Shown here one piece after another: positions 34,332 through 43,185 of a DNA stretch of 64,000 nucleotides; position 1 is the first letter of the stretch, and each line of letters opens with the position of its first letter. The DNA lies in NCBI RefSeq assembly GCF_001881565.1, contig NZ_MPDJ01000007.1, forward strand, positions 1 through 64,000, written 5' to 3'. The position numbers were made by a program, and so were the translations under genes. The notes under the pieces are model-generated. The model had not been told where the DNA came from. It was given only the letters and a program-made list of their open reading frames with translations, and searched no databases. Origin of the DNA: Eisenbergiella tayi (GTDB lineage: Bacteria; Bacillota; Clostridia; Lachnospirales; Lachnospiraceae).

Positions 34332-35579
34332 ATGTCTCAGTCCTTATATTCCGTAGTTGATAAAGATACCCTTCATAATATAGTAGAAGCCTTTTACGGC
34401 TGCATCAAGCTCCCCATTCAGGTCATTGATGAAGACGGCAATTTTCTGGAAAGCTTTGGAGACACGGGCAAGTTCTGCTCCTTTTTCCAAAAACATCTTC
34501 CTCCGGAAGACACCTGCCAGAAAATGCATGTGGGCGCGAGCAAAAGGGCGATTTCCCTGGGAGAACCCTATATTTTTTCCTGCCATGCCCATTTAAACCA
34601 CATCGTATATCCCCTGATCTGTAAGGATAAATTCCTGGGTTCCATCCTGCTCGGCCCTTTCCTTATGGACGAGCCTGACTCCACGCTCATTTCCGATATT
34701 TCCAAGAAATATCATCTCAATATTGACGACACACTCCGGCTTTTTGAAGAATCCGGATCCATTGCGCTTGTCTCTCCGGAAATGGTCAACCACATCAATA
34801 AACTGCTGTTTTTTCTCTTCTGCAACCTGATTGACGAAAGCAAGGAACAGCTCAAGCTGAATAACCGGATACTTTCCCAGCAGTCCAAAATAAGTGAAGC
34901 AATCCAGCGGTATAAAAATATGGACACGACAGTCCTGGATTATCCTTATGAAAAAGAACGGGAACTGATCACCAAGGTTAAAACCGGCAACCTTCCCCAG
35001 GCAAGGGCTATCCTGAACGATCTCCTGGGCTATGTATTATTTTCCGAAGGGAACAGCCTGGATTATATCAAGGCACGGGCCATTGAATTATGCTCCCTGC
35101 TCTCCCGTGTGGCAATAGAAGGCGGGGCGCCCACAGATAATATTCTGAAGCTGAACAACTCTTTTCTGAAAAGCCTTCAGCAGATAGACACCCTGGACCT
35201 GCTGTGCGCAAAGCTTCAGGAAATCGTGGAAGCCTTCACGGACAGTCTGTTTGATTATTCCCTGAACAAAAACCGGGAGACTATCAAAAAAGCCATGAAC
35301 TATATTTCCACGAACTTCAATCATTCCATCACCCTGGAAGAAGTGGCAGATGCCGTTCATCTGCATCCGGCTTATTTCTCTTCCATCTTTAAACAATGCA
35401 GCGGTTCCTCCTTCAAGGAATACCTGAACATGGTCCGGGTTGAGGAAAGCAAAAGATTGCTCAGCAACACGGAATACAGCATTATTGACATTGCAGTCGC
35501 CTGTGGTTTTGATGACCAGAGCTATTTTTCAAAGGTATTTAAAAAATATACGGGAATGTCCCCCAAACAGTACCGCTGA
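34332..35579 (+). CDS. PocR-domain AraC-family regulator
   Basis: A 415-residue regulator. Residues of about 10-170 match the PocR ligand-binding domain (GCIKLPIQVIDEDGNFLESF, SCHAHLNHIVYPLI, ILLGPFLMD). A helical linker follows, and the last 100 residues are an AraC DNA-binding domain (ITLEEVADAVHLHPAYFSSI, YSIIDIAVACGFDDQSYFSK, MSPKQYR). PocR domains sense small one-carbon or diol-type metabolites and are frequent in corrinoid-dependent pathways. The start at 34332 follows AAAGGAGATAGCAAT. It probably activates the activator and corrinoid-protein genes. Confidence 0.85.
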   Translation: MSQSLYSVVDKDTLHNIVEAFYGCIKLPIQVIDEDGNFLESFGDTGKFCSFFQKHLPPEDTCQKMHVGASKRAISLGEPYIFSCHAHLNHIVYPLICKDKFLGSILLGPFLMDEPDSTLISDISKKYHLNIDDTLRLFEESGSIALVSPEMVNHINKLLFFLFCNLIDESKEQLKLNNRILSQQSKISEAIQRYKNMDTTVLDYPYEKERELITKVKTGNLPQARAILNDLLGYVLFSEGNSLDYIKARAIELCSLLSRVAIEGGAPTDNILKLNNSFLKSLQQIDTLDLLCAKLQEIVEAFTDSLFDYSLNKNRETIKKAMNYISTNFNHSITLEEVADAVHLHPAYFSSIFKQCSGSSFKEYLNMVRVEESKRLLSNTEYSIIDIAVACGFDDQSYFSKVFKKYTGMSPKQYR

Positions 35580-35619
35580 CTGTATCCCGGGGGACTTCCC
35601 GTCTCCTTCAAGCCGCTGC

Positions 35620-36258
35620 TTAATGGGTCAGCACCGCATTTCTGGCAACCTCAGCCGCCGTAGCTGCATCCGGCGTATAGTAATCGGCTCCTATCTTCTT
35701 GGCAAAGCTGTCGTTTACCGGAGCGCCGCCTACCATAACAATGTACTTGTCCCGGAGGCCTCTTTCAGTTAATTTATCAATACATTCCTGCATATTGGGC
35801 ATTGTGGTTGTCAGAAGCGCCGACATACAGATGACATCCGCATGTGCCTCTTCCGCTTTGCTGATAAAGGTTTCCGCATCCACGTCAACACCTGCGTCAA
35901 TCACCTCAAATCCCGCACCCTTCAGCATCATAGCCACCAGGTTCTTGCCGATATCATGAAGATCACCTTTTACGGTACCGATAACAGCCTTTCCTACCGG
36001 CTCATTTCCCACTTCCACCAGCTTGGGCTCCAGAATTCCCAGCCCTGCATTCATGGCTCTCGCAGCTACAAGAACCTCAGGTACGAATACTTCGTTGTTC
36101 TTAAATTTTGTTCCGACAATCATCATGCCTGACAGCAGTCCTTCATTGAGAATCTCTTTGGGATCCTGTCCTTCATCCAATGCCTGCTGCACCAGCTCCT
36201 TTACAATTTTAGCCTTTCCTTTTTGCAGCATTGCAGAGATTTCTGTGATTTCCACCAT
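35620..36258 (-). CDS. corrinoid-binding methyl carrier protein
   Basis: A 212-residue protein of the MtaC/MtbC type. The N-terminal helical cap (residues of about 1-88: QKGKAKIVKELVQQALDEGQ) is followed by a B12-binding Rossmann domain with the cobalt-ligand motif GDLHDIG (DxHxxG), MSALLTTTMPNM and VGGAPVND. It shuttles the methyl group between a substrate methyltransferase and a tetrahydrofolate or thiol methyltransferase. The start at 36258 follows GGAGGATAAAAAA. It carries the shared motif upstream (36341-36354). Confidence 0.92.
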   Translation of the reverse strand: MVEITEISAMLQKGKAKIVKELVQQALDEGQDPKEILNEGLLSGMMIVGTKFKNNEVFVPEVLVAARAMNAGLGILEPKLVEVGNEPVGKAVIGTVKGDLHDIGKNLVAMMLKGAGFEVIDAGVDVDAETFISKAEEAHADVICMSALLTTTMPNMQECIDKLTERGLRDKYIVMVGGAPVNDSFAKKIGADYYTPDAATAAEVARNAVLTH

Positions 36259-36340
36259 TTTTTTATCCTCCTCCAAAACTAATTGTTCCGTCCCTTTTGG
36301 TTTTTTACGGTTGATCTCATACTATACTTTTTTGAGTCCA

Positions 36341-36354
36341 TCAATTAGGAAAAA
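36341..36354 (+). promoter_or_regulatory. shared locus motif, copy 2, near the corrinoid-protein promoter
   Basis: TCAATTAGGAAAAA differs in one base from 34216-34229. On the minus strand it overlaps a TTGATG box followed 17 bases later by TATGAG, so a bound regulator could contact RNA polymerase at the promoter of the corrinoid gene. Confidence 0.5.
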
Positions 36355-36389
36355 TTATGGATAGTATGTATTTTTTTAAGGTAACTGTC

Positions 36390-37520
36390 TCATATTTTAT
36401 CCTTCAGTGAAATCACAAACCTCATCCCCGTCGGCTGCTCCATTGGCTGAAACGAATAGGGAAGCTCCATCTCCTTTAACAGTGTGTCAACAATATATAA
36501 CCCCAGCCCATTTCCGCCGTCTTCCCGGTTACGGGCATAATCAGGCCGGTAAAAAGGTTCAAAGACATGCGGTAAGGCCTCAGCCGGAATCGGCGTGCAT
36601 TCATTTTCTATAATCAGATCCGATTTTCTGAAGCAGAGCGAAATTGTGCCGCCCTCTTTCGTATAAGCGACGGCATTGGCGAGAATATTGGATACCGCTT
36701 TGCCGAACATCCGCTGCGGCAGAACGGCGCAAAAGCCAGCCGATAAATCCAGCCTGAAAATAAGTCCGCGGGCCTTTGCAATCTGTTCGTATGGCTCGCA
36801 AAACGGGAGCAGGAATAAGGATAAATCGGTTTCTACCAAAGCTTCGCTTTTCATCGGGCTTCCCAGCTTTGAGGTTTCCAGGATCTCCCGTACCATATCC
36901 GACAGCTGCTCCGTCATTTCCTTGCATTCCGGCAGATACGTCTCATAATCTCTGTATTTTCCTATGCCCAGAATCATATTTTCCAGCACGGCATTCAGGG
37001 CTGTCAATGGGGTTTTGAGCTCATGTGAAGCCGCCCGCAGGAATTCAACCCTGGAGCGTTCCGCCTCCTGAACCCGTTGTTTTTCCATTTCAAGACTTTC
37101 GATGGCTGTCAGCAGATTTTGATATAAATCGTTGATATTATCTGCCAGCACGCCGATTTCATCCTGCGCATGGATTTCGCAGACCGCAGTTTTGTCCATC
37201 CTCGCCATCCGTTCGGTGACTGTCGAAATATGTTTGACAGGAACCGTGATCTGTTTCGAAAACAGAAGGGAACACAGAATGGAAACCAGGATACAGCAGC
37301 CGAGTGAGATCGGCAGAACCTTAAAAATCATCTGCTTTATATACGGCGTCAGGTTAATGGAACCGGTGAGCATTGTTTCTACATGGCTTGTATCCGCCGA
37401 CAGCTCCAGCGGTACCTGCGGGGTAAGAAAATACAGCAGCGCATGGGCCATGAATACAATAAACAGCAGAAGCCCCAGAGTATAAAAAAATGTTTTTGGA
37501 TAAAGCTTTAGCTTTTTCAT
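36390..37520 (-). CDS. sensor histidine kinase
   Basis: A 376-residue membrane kinase. Two membrane helices (about 10-30 and 72-92) flank an extracellular loop of only about 40 residues. HAMP, the H-box FLRAASHELKTPLTALNAVL, then the ATP domain (AVAYTKEGGTISL, DGGNGLGLYIV) follow. The small sensor loop is typical of kinases that sense peptide antibiotics through a partner transporter. The start overlaps the regulator stop by ATGA. The order permease-ATPase-regulator-kinase resembles vex-vnc-type systems of Firmicutes. Confidence 0.87.
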   Translation of the reverse strand: MKKLKLYPKTFFYTLGLLLFIVFMAHALLYFLTPQVPLELSADTSHVETMLTGSINLTPYIKQMIFKVLPISLGCCILVSILCSLLFSKQITVPVKHISTVTERMARMDKTAVCEIHAQDEIGVLADNINDLYQNLLTAIESLEMEKQRVQEAERSRVEFLRAASHELKTPLTALNAVLENMILGIGKYRDYETYLPECKEMTEQLSDMVREILETSKLGSPMKSEALVETDLSLFLLPFCEPYEQIAKARGLIFRLDLSAGFCAVLPQRMFGKAVSNILANAVAYTKEGGTISLCFRKSDLIIENECTPIPAEALPHVFEPFYRPDYARNREDGGNGLGLYIVDTLLKEMELPYSFQPMEQPTGMRFVISLKDKI

Positions 37521-38170
37521 TTCCTCTCCTCATATTTATAGCCGATTCCTTTTACCGTAATGATGCGGTCGAACCTGCATTTTTTGCGCAGATTTTTAAC
37601 ATAGGTGTCAATCGTCCGGTCAATAATCGGGTTATCATCGCCCCACAGCTCATCGAGAATTTGATTTCTGGAAAGAACCAGGCCTTTATGCTCCACAAAC
37701 AGCCGCAGCAAATCGATCTCCCTTGGTGTCAATTCAATTTTCCCATCCCTGTCCCAGGCCGAATATCCGGAAAAATCCACTGTGACCTCCCCAAACGTCA
37801 TCGTATCCGGAATCACACCTTGCCCGCTTCGTCTGAGCAGCGCCGTGATCCTTTTTCCCAGCAGCACCATGGAAAAGGGTTTGGTAATGTAATCGTCCGC
37901 CTGCTCATCAAAGCTTTGCACCTGGGTGTCTTCCTCTTCAATCGCGGTAAGCATGAGGACTGGGAGAAGGCTTGTCCGCCGGATTTCATGTAATACGGCA
38001 AGCCCCGTTATTTTGGGAAGCATGATATCTAAAACAGCAAGGTCTATCTTTTTTTCCCTGAAAATTTGTATCGCCTCTGCTCCATCGTAAGCCGGAATCG
38101 TCTCATGACCTGCGGATTTCAGATACTCGCAGATGGCCTCGTTTGTTTTTTTATCGTCTTCGACGATCAA
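37517..38170 (-). CDS. OmpR-family response regulator, start codon uncertain
   Basis: The receiver domain has the acidic pair VEDD, phospho-acceptor Asp in LAVLDIMLPK and Lys in ITKPFS. The winged helix follows (IELTPREIDLLRLFVEHKGL, TIDTYVKNLRKKC). The coordinates use TTG at 38170. The expected start, judging by homologous position and spacing, is ATA at 38180-38182, 7 bases after GGAGG, reading (M)AALLIVEDD. A longer ATG frame to 38314 lies within the ATPase gene and is unlikely. It works with the adjacent kinase and probably regulates the ABC exporter. Confidence 0.8.
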   Translation of the reverse strand: MIVEDDKKTNEAICEYLKSAGHETIPAYDGAEAIQIFREKKIDLAVLDIMLPKITGLAVLHEIRRTSLLPVLMLTAIEEEDTQVQSFDEQADDYITKPFSMVLLGKRITALLRRSGQGVIPDTMTFGEVTVDFSGYSAWDRDGKIELTPREIDLLRLFVEHKGLVLSRNQILDELWGDDNPIIDRTIDTYVKNLRKKCRFDRIITVKGIGYKYEERK

Positions 38171-38178
38171 TAGTGCCG

Positions 38179-38853
38179 CTATAGGAACACCTCCTGTCCC
38201 GGAACATCCGCTCTCAGGCAAGGGCTTACTCTCTGCAGGCTGCCGCCCTTCAGCTTCCATACGATATCCGCCCGCTTTGCCAGTTCTCTGGAATGAGTCA
38301 CTACAATCACACATCTGTCAAGTTTATGGGCGCTTTCCATTAAAATATCTGTTATTTCGGCCGCCGTATCCTCATCCAGATTGCCTGTGGGTTCATCAGC
38401 CAGGATAAAAGGAGCACCGGAAGCCAGTGTACGGGCAATAGCCACCCGCTGCTGCTGCCCGCCGGAGAGCTTCAGCACGCTGCGCCCTGCTTCCTCAGCG
38501 GACAGCCCCAGTCTCTTCAGAACCGGCAGGGCATCCTGTCTGGCGGTCAATTTCACATTTTCCACAGGAGTCAGGTAATCGATCAGGTTATAGCTCTGAA
38601 AAATCAGAGAAACATGCTGCCGCCGGTGATATTCCAGTCCACGCTCCGCGATATCTTCTCCATCGAACAGGATTTTCCCTTTTGCCGGGGAATCCAGCCC
38701 GCCCAGCAGGGACAGAAGCGTTGTTTTGCCTGAACCGGACGGCCCGATGATCACGTGCAGCTTTCCCGTTTCAAAGACAGCGTTTATGCCTGATAAAATG
38801 ATGTTTCCCTTTGTATAGGAATAAAAAACATTCCTGGTTTCTAAAACAGACAT
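38179..38853 (-). CDS. ABC transporter ATP-binding protein (MacB/LolD type)
   Basis: A 224-residue ATPase with Walker A IIGPSGSGKTTLL, Q-loop FQSYNLIDYL, signature KLSGGQQQRVAIAR, Walker B FILADEPTGNLD and switch VTHSRE. It pairs with the MacB/FtsX-like permease encoded just upstream to form a peptide or lipid exporter driven by mechanotransmission. The stop TAG falls inside the expected start of the response regulator, so the two coding regions touch. The start follows GAAAGGAGAAACATCAA. Confidence 0.9.
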   Translation of the reverse strand: MSVLETRNVFYSYTKGNIILSGINAVFETGKLHVIIGPSGSGKTTLLSLLGGLDSPAKGKILFDGEDIAERGLEYHRRQHVSLIFQSYNLIDYLTPVENVKLTARQDALPVLKRLGLSAEEAGRSVLKLSGGQQQRVAIARTLASGAPFILADEPTGNLDEDTAAEITDILMESAHKLDRCVIVVTHSRELAKRADIVWKLKGGSLQRVSPCLRADVPGQEVFL

Positions 38854-38871
38854 TTGATGTTTCTCCTTTCT

Positions 38872-40295
38872 TCAGCTCATTTTCGCCAGGATTTCCCCCG
38901 GCTTCAGCCGCATGACCGCCGCCGAGGATACCCCCACGGAAAAAGTGATGATGGCGAAACCTATGAGATATAGCTTCACCATGCTGTCAAGGCCAACAGA
39001 CACGCTGAGCGGTTCCGGGAAATCCTTATTAGGTATCGGTTCCCCACCGTTTCCGTTGTCGCTAATCACAACATCCGGATCCATGTCACTCTTCCTGGAA
39101 ACCTGTACCCCATTTTCGCCTTCATCCGGCTCCTGTATGGACTGTTCCCGGGTATACTGCAGCTGCAGCAGGCTGTTTCCGATCCTGCCTGCAATGAGGC
39201 TGCCGGAGAAAAAAGACAATCCAAATGCAATTGCTGCAATTAAGAGCACCTCCGTCAGATATTGGCCGATGATGGAAGCTTTCCCGAAGCCTATGGAAAG
39301 CAATACACCTGTTTCGTGAATCCTGCTTTTCGCCCACATGGTCAGGATAAGGGACAGTACGACGGCGCTGACCAGCACGATCAGGAGAAGGAAGGAGGTG
39401 ATCAGTGTTTGGGATTTTTCAAGCGGGGCTGCCGCTGCCAGGTAGGTTTTATTATCAGCCTCCACCTTGTAGGCCCGCCAGTCAATGGCGTCGTTCTCTT
39501 TTAGCTGTGATACGATATCGTCAAGCTGCGCCGGATCATTTACCTCAAATATGACACTTTGAAAGCCTGGCAGGGAATGCGGCAGCCCATCCTGACAGGC
39601 CTGAATGCCTGTAAAATTTGATTTTCCAGTTTATCAAAGGAATTTACGTTAACATACGCCTGTACCTGCTTCACCACTTCAAATAATCCAATAATTTTAA
39701 GTTCTGTTTTTCCGCCGTCCTCCCTGGTCAAAGATAAGCTGTCTCCGATACCCAGGCCGTTTTTTTCAGCCAAATCACTGCTGATGACTGCCACCTGTCC
39801 GCCTCCTTCAGGCACATGGCTGCCCTCAATGAGCTTCAGCGTCCCGCTGCGGAAGAAGCTGTTGTTTTCGGTGCCAGTCACAAACCGGCTGTACACCATA
39901 TCCCTGTATTTATCCTTGACGGGAACGGTGCCGGGAATCACTTCCAGATTCGTGGAAACAAGGCTTTGCGACATACCGTCATAGCTCTTAATCCCATCCG
40001 TTTCCATCACCTTATCTATTATTTCCTGCGTTACGGGACGTTCCGTATAAATTGAAAAATTGCCCTCATCATCTGTCAATCGTTTATAATACGGATTGCT
40101 TTCCGAGTAGTCGGGTACTATTTCGAATTCACCGCCCAATGCGTAACGCAAATTGTCCTGCGCAATCTGAGCCGCCTTCTCAATGGAAAGCCCCGTCAGC
40201 ACAAATGTTGCCATTACCAGGAGAATAATGAACAGCAGGATACTTTTCCCTCTTTTTTTGGTGACGTATAAAAACGCCCGTTTAAGAAAACCCAT
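38872..40295 (-). pseudogene. FtsX/MacB-like ABC permease, frameshifted
   Basis: One gene of about 474 codons is split. The first frame (40295 to about 39613) encodes FLKRAFLYVTKKRGKSILLF, a membrane helix and most of a MacB-type extracellular domain, then ends out of frame at 39540. The other frame resumes with TGIQACQDGLPHSLPGF, completes the extracellular domain and encodes three helices with the end MRLKPGEILAKMS. The total length is one base short of a multiple of three, and the shift maps to the T-run in AAATTTTACAGG (about 39613-39616). It is either a true loss or a homopolymer sequencing error. The start follows GGAGGTGTTCTTT. Confidence 0.8.
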
Positions 40296-40379
40296 AAAGA
40301 ACACCTCCATATTTATTGTACGGACAGGATACCATACCAATATGGAGGCTATATGAAATGGATATGGAATAACAAAGAT

Positions 40380-40799
40380 TTAAATTACAAAATCCTCCGA
40401 ATGAAAATTACTGTAATATCTTCCTTTGACAGCCGTGAATTTCAAGACACAATAATCGGGATCTGTTACGCCTTCCTTGTAATACATGGTGTCGCCTTCC
40501 TGCCACAGCATTTCCTTAGCTTCTCTTGTTTGCAGCACTTCTACATTTCCCGCCAGACATACCCCGCGGAAGAAACGGGTATCTACAAAATAAATGCTGG
40601 CTTTTGGATTTTCCCTGTAAAATTTCACTTTGTTTGACGAGGTATTTGTATGAAACCAAAACATCTGGATCCCTTCCCGTACTCTCGGCTTCAGCATTGC
40701 CTTTGTGACCGGGAACCCTTCATCGTCAATATAACTCATAAAAACCGTGCCGCATTTATCCGCCATATTTCCTATTGTCTGCTCCGGATTTTTCATCAT
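40380..40799 (-). CDS. pyridoxamine 5'-phosphate oxidase-fold protein
   Basis: A 139-residue split-barrel flavin-type protein (GTVFMSYIDDEGFPVTKAML, FWFHTNTSSNKVKFYREN, GVCLAGNVEVLQ). Such small PPOX-fold proteins bind FMN or F420 and reduce diverse compounds; they are not necessarily involved in vitamin B6. The start is either of two tandem ATG codons after ACAGGAGG. It follows an HxlR redox or aldehyde-type regulator on the same strand, which may control it. Confidence 0.8.
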   Translation of the reverse strand: MMKNPEQTIGNMADKCGTVFMSYIDDEGFPVTKAMLKPRVREGIQMFWFHTNTSSNKVKFYRENPKASIYFVDTRFFRGVCLAGNVEVLQTREAKEMLWQEGDTMYYKEGVTDPDYCVLKFTAVKGRYYSNFHSEDFVI

Positions 40800-40876
40800 G
40801 ATAAAAACCTCCTGTTTTTGTTTTTATTCTAACAGGAGGGGATTTGTTTGTACATTACACACTTTTTTGTGTGCAC

Positions 40877-41233
40877 CTATATCAATCCCTTGTTTTTCAG
40901 GAATTCCTCCCTGCCATCCTCCTTCATCAGTTCAATTCCAATTTCCTGCATGGCAGCAATGATGTTTAACATTCGTTCCCCTTTCTCTGTGAGTGAATAT
41001 TTCACTTTAAGGGGATAGCCCTCATACTGTTCTTTCTGCACCATTCCGAAATTCTGCAGCTCTCCAAGCTGCTGCAGCAGCATTTTCTGTCCGATTCCGA
41101 CGATATCATTCTGAAGGGCCGACGGGGACGCCGCCCCTTTTCCCAACTGCCACAGAATAATGGGCTTCCATTTCCCGCGAATGATATCATGCGTCAATTC
41201 CAACGGACAGGTATAACTATTCCGCATTTTCAT
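40877..41233 (-). CDS. HxlR-family transcriptional regulator
   Basis: A 118-residue winged-helix protein with the HxlR hallmark: CPLELTHDIIRGKWKPIILW at the start, then LLQQLGELQNFGMVQKEQY and the wing VKYSLTEKGERML. HxlR proteins respond to electrophiles such as aldehydes or quinones, often through the N-terminal Cys, present here at residue 8. The start at 41233 follows GGAGGCAGTTAAC. It lies between the MATE pump and the PPOX gene, either or both of which it may regulate. Confidence 0.87.
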   Translation of the reverse strand: MKMRNSYTCPLELTHDIIRGKWKPIILWQLGKGAASPSALQNDIVGIGQKMLLQQLGELQNFGMVQKEQYEGYPLKVKYSLTEKGERMLNIIAAMQEIGIELMKEDGREEFLKNKGLI

Positions 41234-41347
41234 GTTAACTGCCTCCATTTAATAAAATAATATCCCAGCCTTTTAAATTTGACAATAGCGCGTCAAGATC
41301 TTTCCTTTAACATTGCTCCAAAGCATTCCTTTCTATACCAGTTACAT

Positions 41348-42712
41348 TCATATATCATTACTGATTAATTTATTTGAATACCATTTTTTACCTGCAAAAT
41401 AGACGAGCCCTGCAATCGCAGGCAAAACCGGAGAAATTGCCTGGCCTATGTAAATTCCTGTGAATCCTATTTGAAGGGGGAATGCCAGAAGCCAGCAGAC
41501 AGGCAGCCGCACCACCACCGCATCCAAAAGAGCATTGCACATGGCGATATTCGCAGCTCCTGCCCCAATCGCAAAGGAATCGAACGTGTACATGACCGCA
41601 TATACCAGGCTGTTAACGCTGCAGCAGATACGGAGATACATGACCCCTTCCCTGATAACCTCTGTCCCGGCCGGATCAAAAAGCAGGATAAGGTTTTCCG
41701 AAAAAATCTGTACCAATACAACTGCGATAACGGTAACACAAACATTAATCAGCAGGCCGATCTGTGTTGTCTTTTTCACTCTTTCTATATTTTGTGCGCC
41801 CATATTCTGCCCCACCATAGTGGTTACGGCCTGCCCGACAGCCCAGCACGGCATCCCCGCAAAGGTATTTATTTTCAGCCCAATACCGGAGGCCGCCGCC
41901 ACCGAAACGCCAAAGGTATTCAGCATACCGGTGATAATCAGATAAGAAATGTTCACAACTGCCATTTGAACAGCGGTCGGCAAACCAACTTTTAAAATGA
42001 TGAGCAGCTTATCTTTACGTATGACAAAGCTTTTCAGCTTAAAATCAAATAGAAACCTCTTCCGCTTTAAATGCACCACAGAAATAATGAGAGAGACACC
42101 CTGCGAAAAAATAGTTGCGTAAGCCGCCCCCTTTGTTCCCATACCCAGAGGCCCGACCAAAAGCAAATCCAAAATAATATTGACAAGCGCTGCTGCCGCC
42201 ACAAAAAAGAGCGGGCTTTTGGAATCCCCGAGTCCTTTCATCAGTGAACAAACGGCGTTATAGCCAAAAACAAATATGGTTCCCATACAGATGATTTCCA
42301 TATAGCTGCAGGCATCTTTCATCGCCTCCGCAGGCACATGAAGAAGGGAAAAAAGAGGGGCGTACAGAAACAGTCCGGCAGCCGTAACAAGGATTGCTGC
42401 AAGAAAGGACAGGCTGAATAAAGTACCTATCGTCTCTTTCTGCCCCTGTTCATCCTCCGCTCCCTTATATTGAGCTGCCAGAACCGTTCCGCCCATTGTC
42501 ACGCCTATACAAATCGAATTGATGATAAAGCCGATCATGGAGGCATTGCTGATAGCGGCAAGACCGTTTTTTCCTACAATACGTCCCACTACCAGCATAT
42601 CGATAATGCTATATAATGACTGAAGCAGGTTTGCTCCAAATAAGGGAAACGCAAAACGTATCAGCTTTTTGGGAACACTTCCCACCGTTAAATTCTGTTC
42701 TTTATTTTCCAT
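41348..42712 (-). CDS. MATE efflux transporter behind an attenuated leader
   Basis: A 454-residue twelve-helix MATE pump (KLIRFAFPLFGANLLQSLYS, VVGRIVGKNGLAAISNAS, VGLPTAVQMAVVNISYLIIT) of the NorM/DinF type, expected to export drugs by cation exchange. The start at 42712 follows GAAAGGAAAAATAAAA; the open frame continues upstream through non-coding leader. A consensus promoter (43062-43090), a 31-residue leader peptide and two terminators precede it, which is the layout of antibiotic-induced genes. It is not closely similar to the MATE gene at 26271. Confidence 0.88.
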   Translation of the reverse strand: MENKEQNLTVGSVPKKLIRFAFPLFGANLLQSLYSIIDMLVVGRIVGKNGLAAISNASMIGFIINSICIGVTMGGTVLAAQYKGAEDEQGQKETIGTLFSLSFLAAILVTAAGLFLYAPLFSLLHVPAEAMKDACSYMEIICMGTIFVFGYNAVCSLMKGLGDSKSPLFFVAAAALVNIILDLLLVGPLGMGTKGAAYATIFSQGVSLIISVVHLKRKRFLFDFKLKSFVIRKDKLLIILKVGLPTAVQMAVVNISYLIITGMLNTFGVSVAAASGIGLKINTFAGMPCWAVGQAVTTMVGQNMGAQNIERVKKTTQIGLLINVCVTVIAVVLVQIFSENLILLFDPAGTEVIREGVMYLRICCSVNSLVYAVMYTFDSFAIGAGAANIAMCNALLDAVVVRLPVCWLLAFPLQIGFTGIYIGQAISPVLPAIAGLVYFAGKKWYSNKLISNDI

Positions 42713-42736
42713 TTTTATTTTTCCTTTCAAAATAAG

Positions 42737-42778
42737 AAAGCAGAGGCCCACACACCCACAGGGGAGGCCTCTGCTTTT
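42737..42778 (-). terminator. leader terminator 2 of the MATE gene
   Basis: AAGCAGAGGCC pairs with GGCCTCTGCTTT around a 17-base loop, followed on the minus strand by CTTATTTT, 25 bases before the MATE start. Confidence 0.7.
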
Positions 42779-42822
42779 CCACACACAATTCTGATAATAT
42801 TTGTGATGAATAGACAGCAAAA

Positions 42823-42850
42823 GGCCATAGACAAAACATTGTCTATGGCC
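42823..42850 (-). terminator. leader terminator 1 of the MATE gene
   Basis: GGCCATAGACA pairs perfectly with TGTCTATGGCC around a 6-base loop, followed by TTTT on the minus strand. It lies 85 bases after the leader-peptide stop. Confidence 0.75.
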
Positions 42851-42935
42851 GCATATCCAATCTTTGAATTCATTCGAAGGGCAATACAACAAAGGCTCTT
42901 AAATCAGAAACTTCTGATCTGAATAGCCCTGCCTC

Positions 42936-43031
42936 TCAAATAATCCTGTTTATCTGATTGGGCTCCACACAATGTTCTGTCTTACATGCTTGTGCAGAGC
43001 CGAGATCAATACAAAACCTTCCGAATAACAT
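42936..43031 (-). CDS. 31-residue leader peptide upstream of the MATE pump
   Basis: The frame starts ATG 12 bases after AGGAGAGG and ends TGA. It begins MLFGRFCIDLGSAQACK and ends PNQINRII, with three Cys. It lies within the untranslated leader of the MATE gene, between a consensus promoter and two terminators. By analogy with erm, cfr and ABC-F leaders, ribosome stalling on it could prevent the terminators from forming. I do not recognise the peptide itself. Confidence 0.65.
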   Translation of the reverse strand: MLFGRFCIDLGSAQACKTEHCVEPNQINRII

Positions 43032-43061
43032 TGTGTTCACCCTCTCCTGTTTGATGTCTAC

Positions 43062-43090
43062 ATTATAGGCATTTCGTTTACCGCTGTCAA
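43062..43090 (-). promoter_or_regulatory. consensus sigma-A promoter of the MATE leader
   Basis: On the minus strand TTGACA and TATAAT, both exact consensus, are 17 bases apart. The start of transcription would be near 43055, about 25 bases before the leader-peptide start. Confidence 0.85.
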
Positions 43091-43185
43091 TAGGGCTGCC
43101 GCATGCCTGTCCTGTCTCTGCATGCCTGCCGCCGCCTGTCCGGCAGAAATGGGACACATGAGTGCTTTCCTTTCAGGTATGGAAT

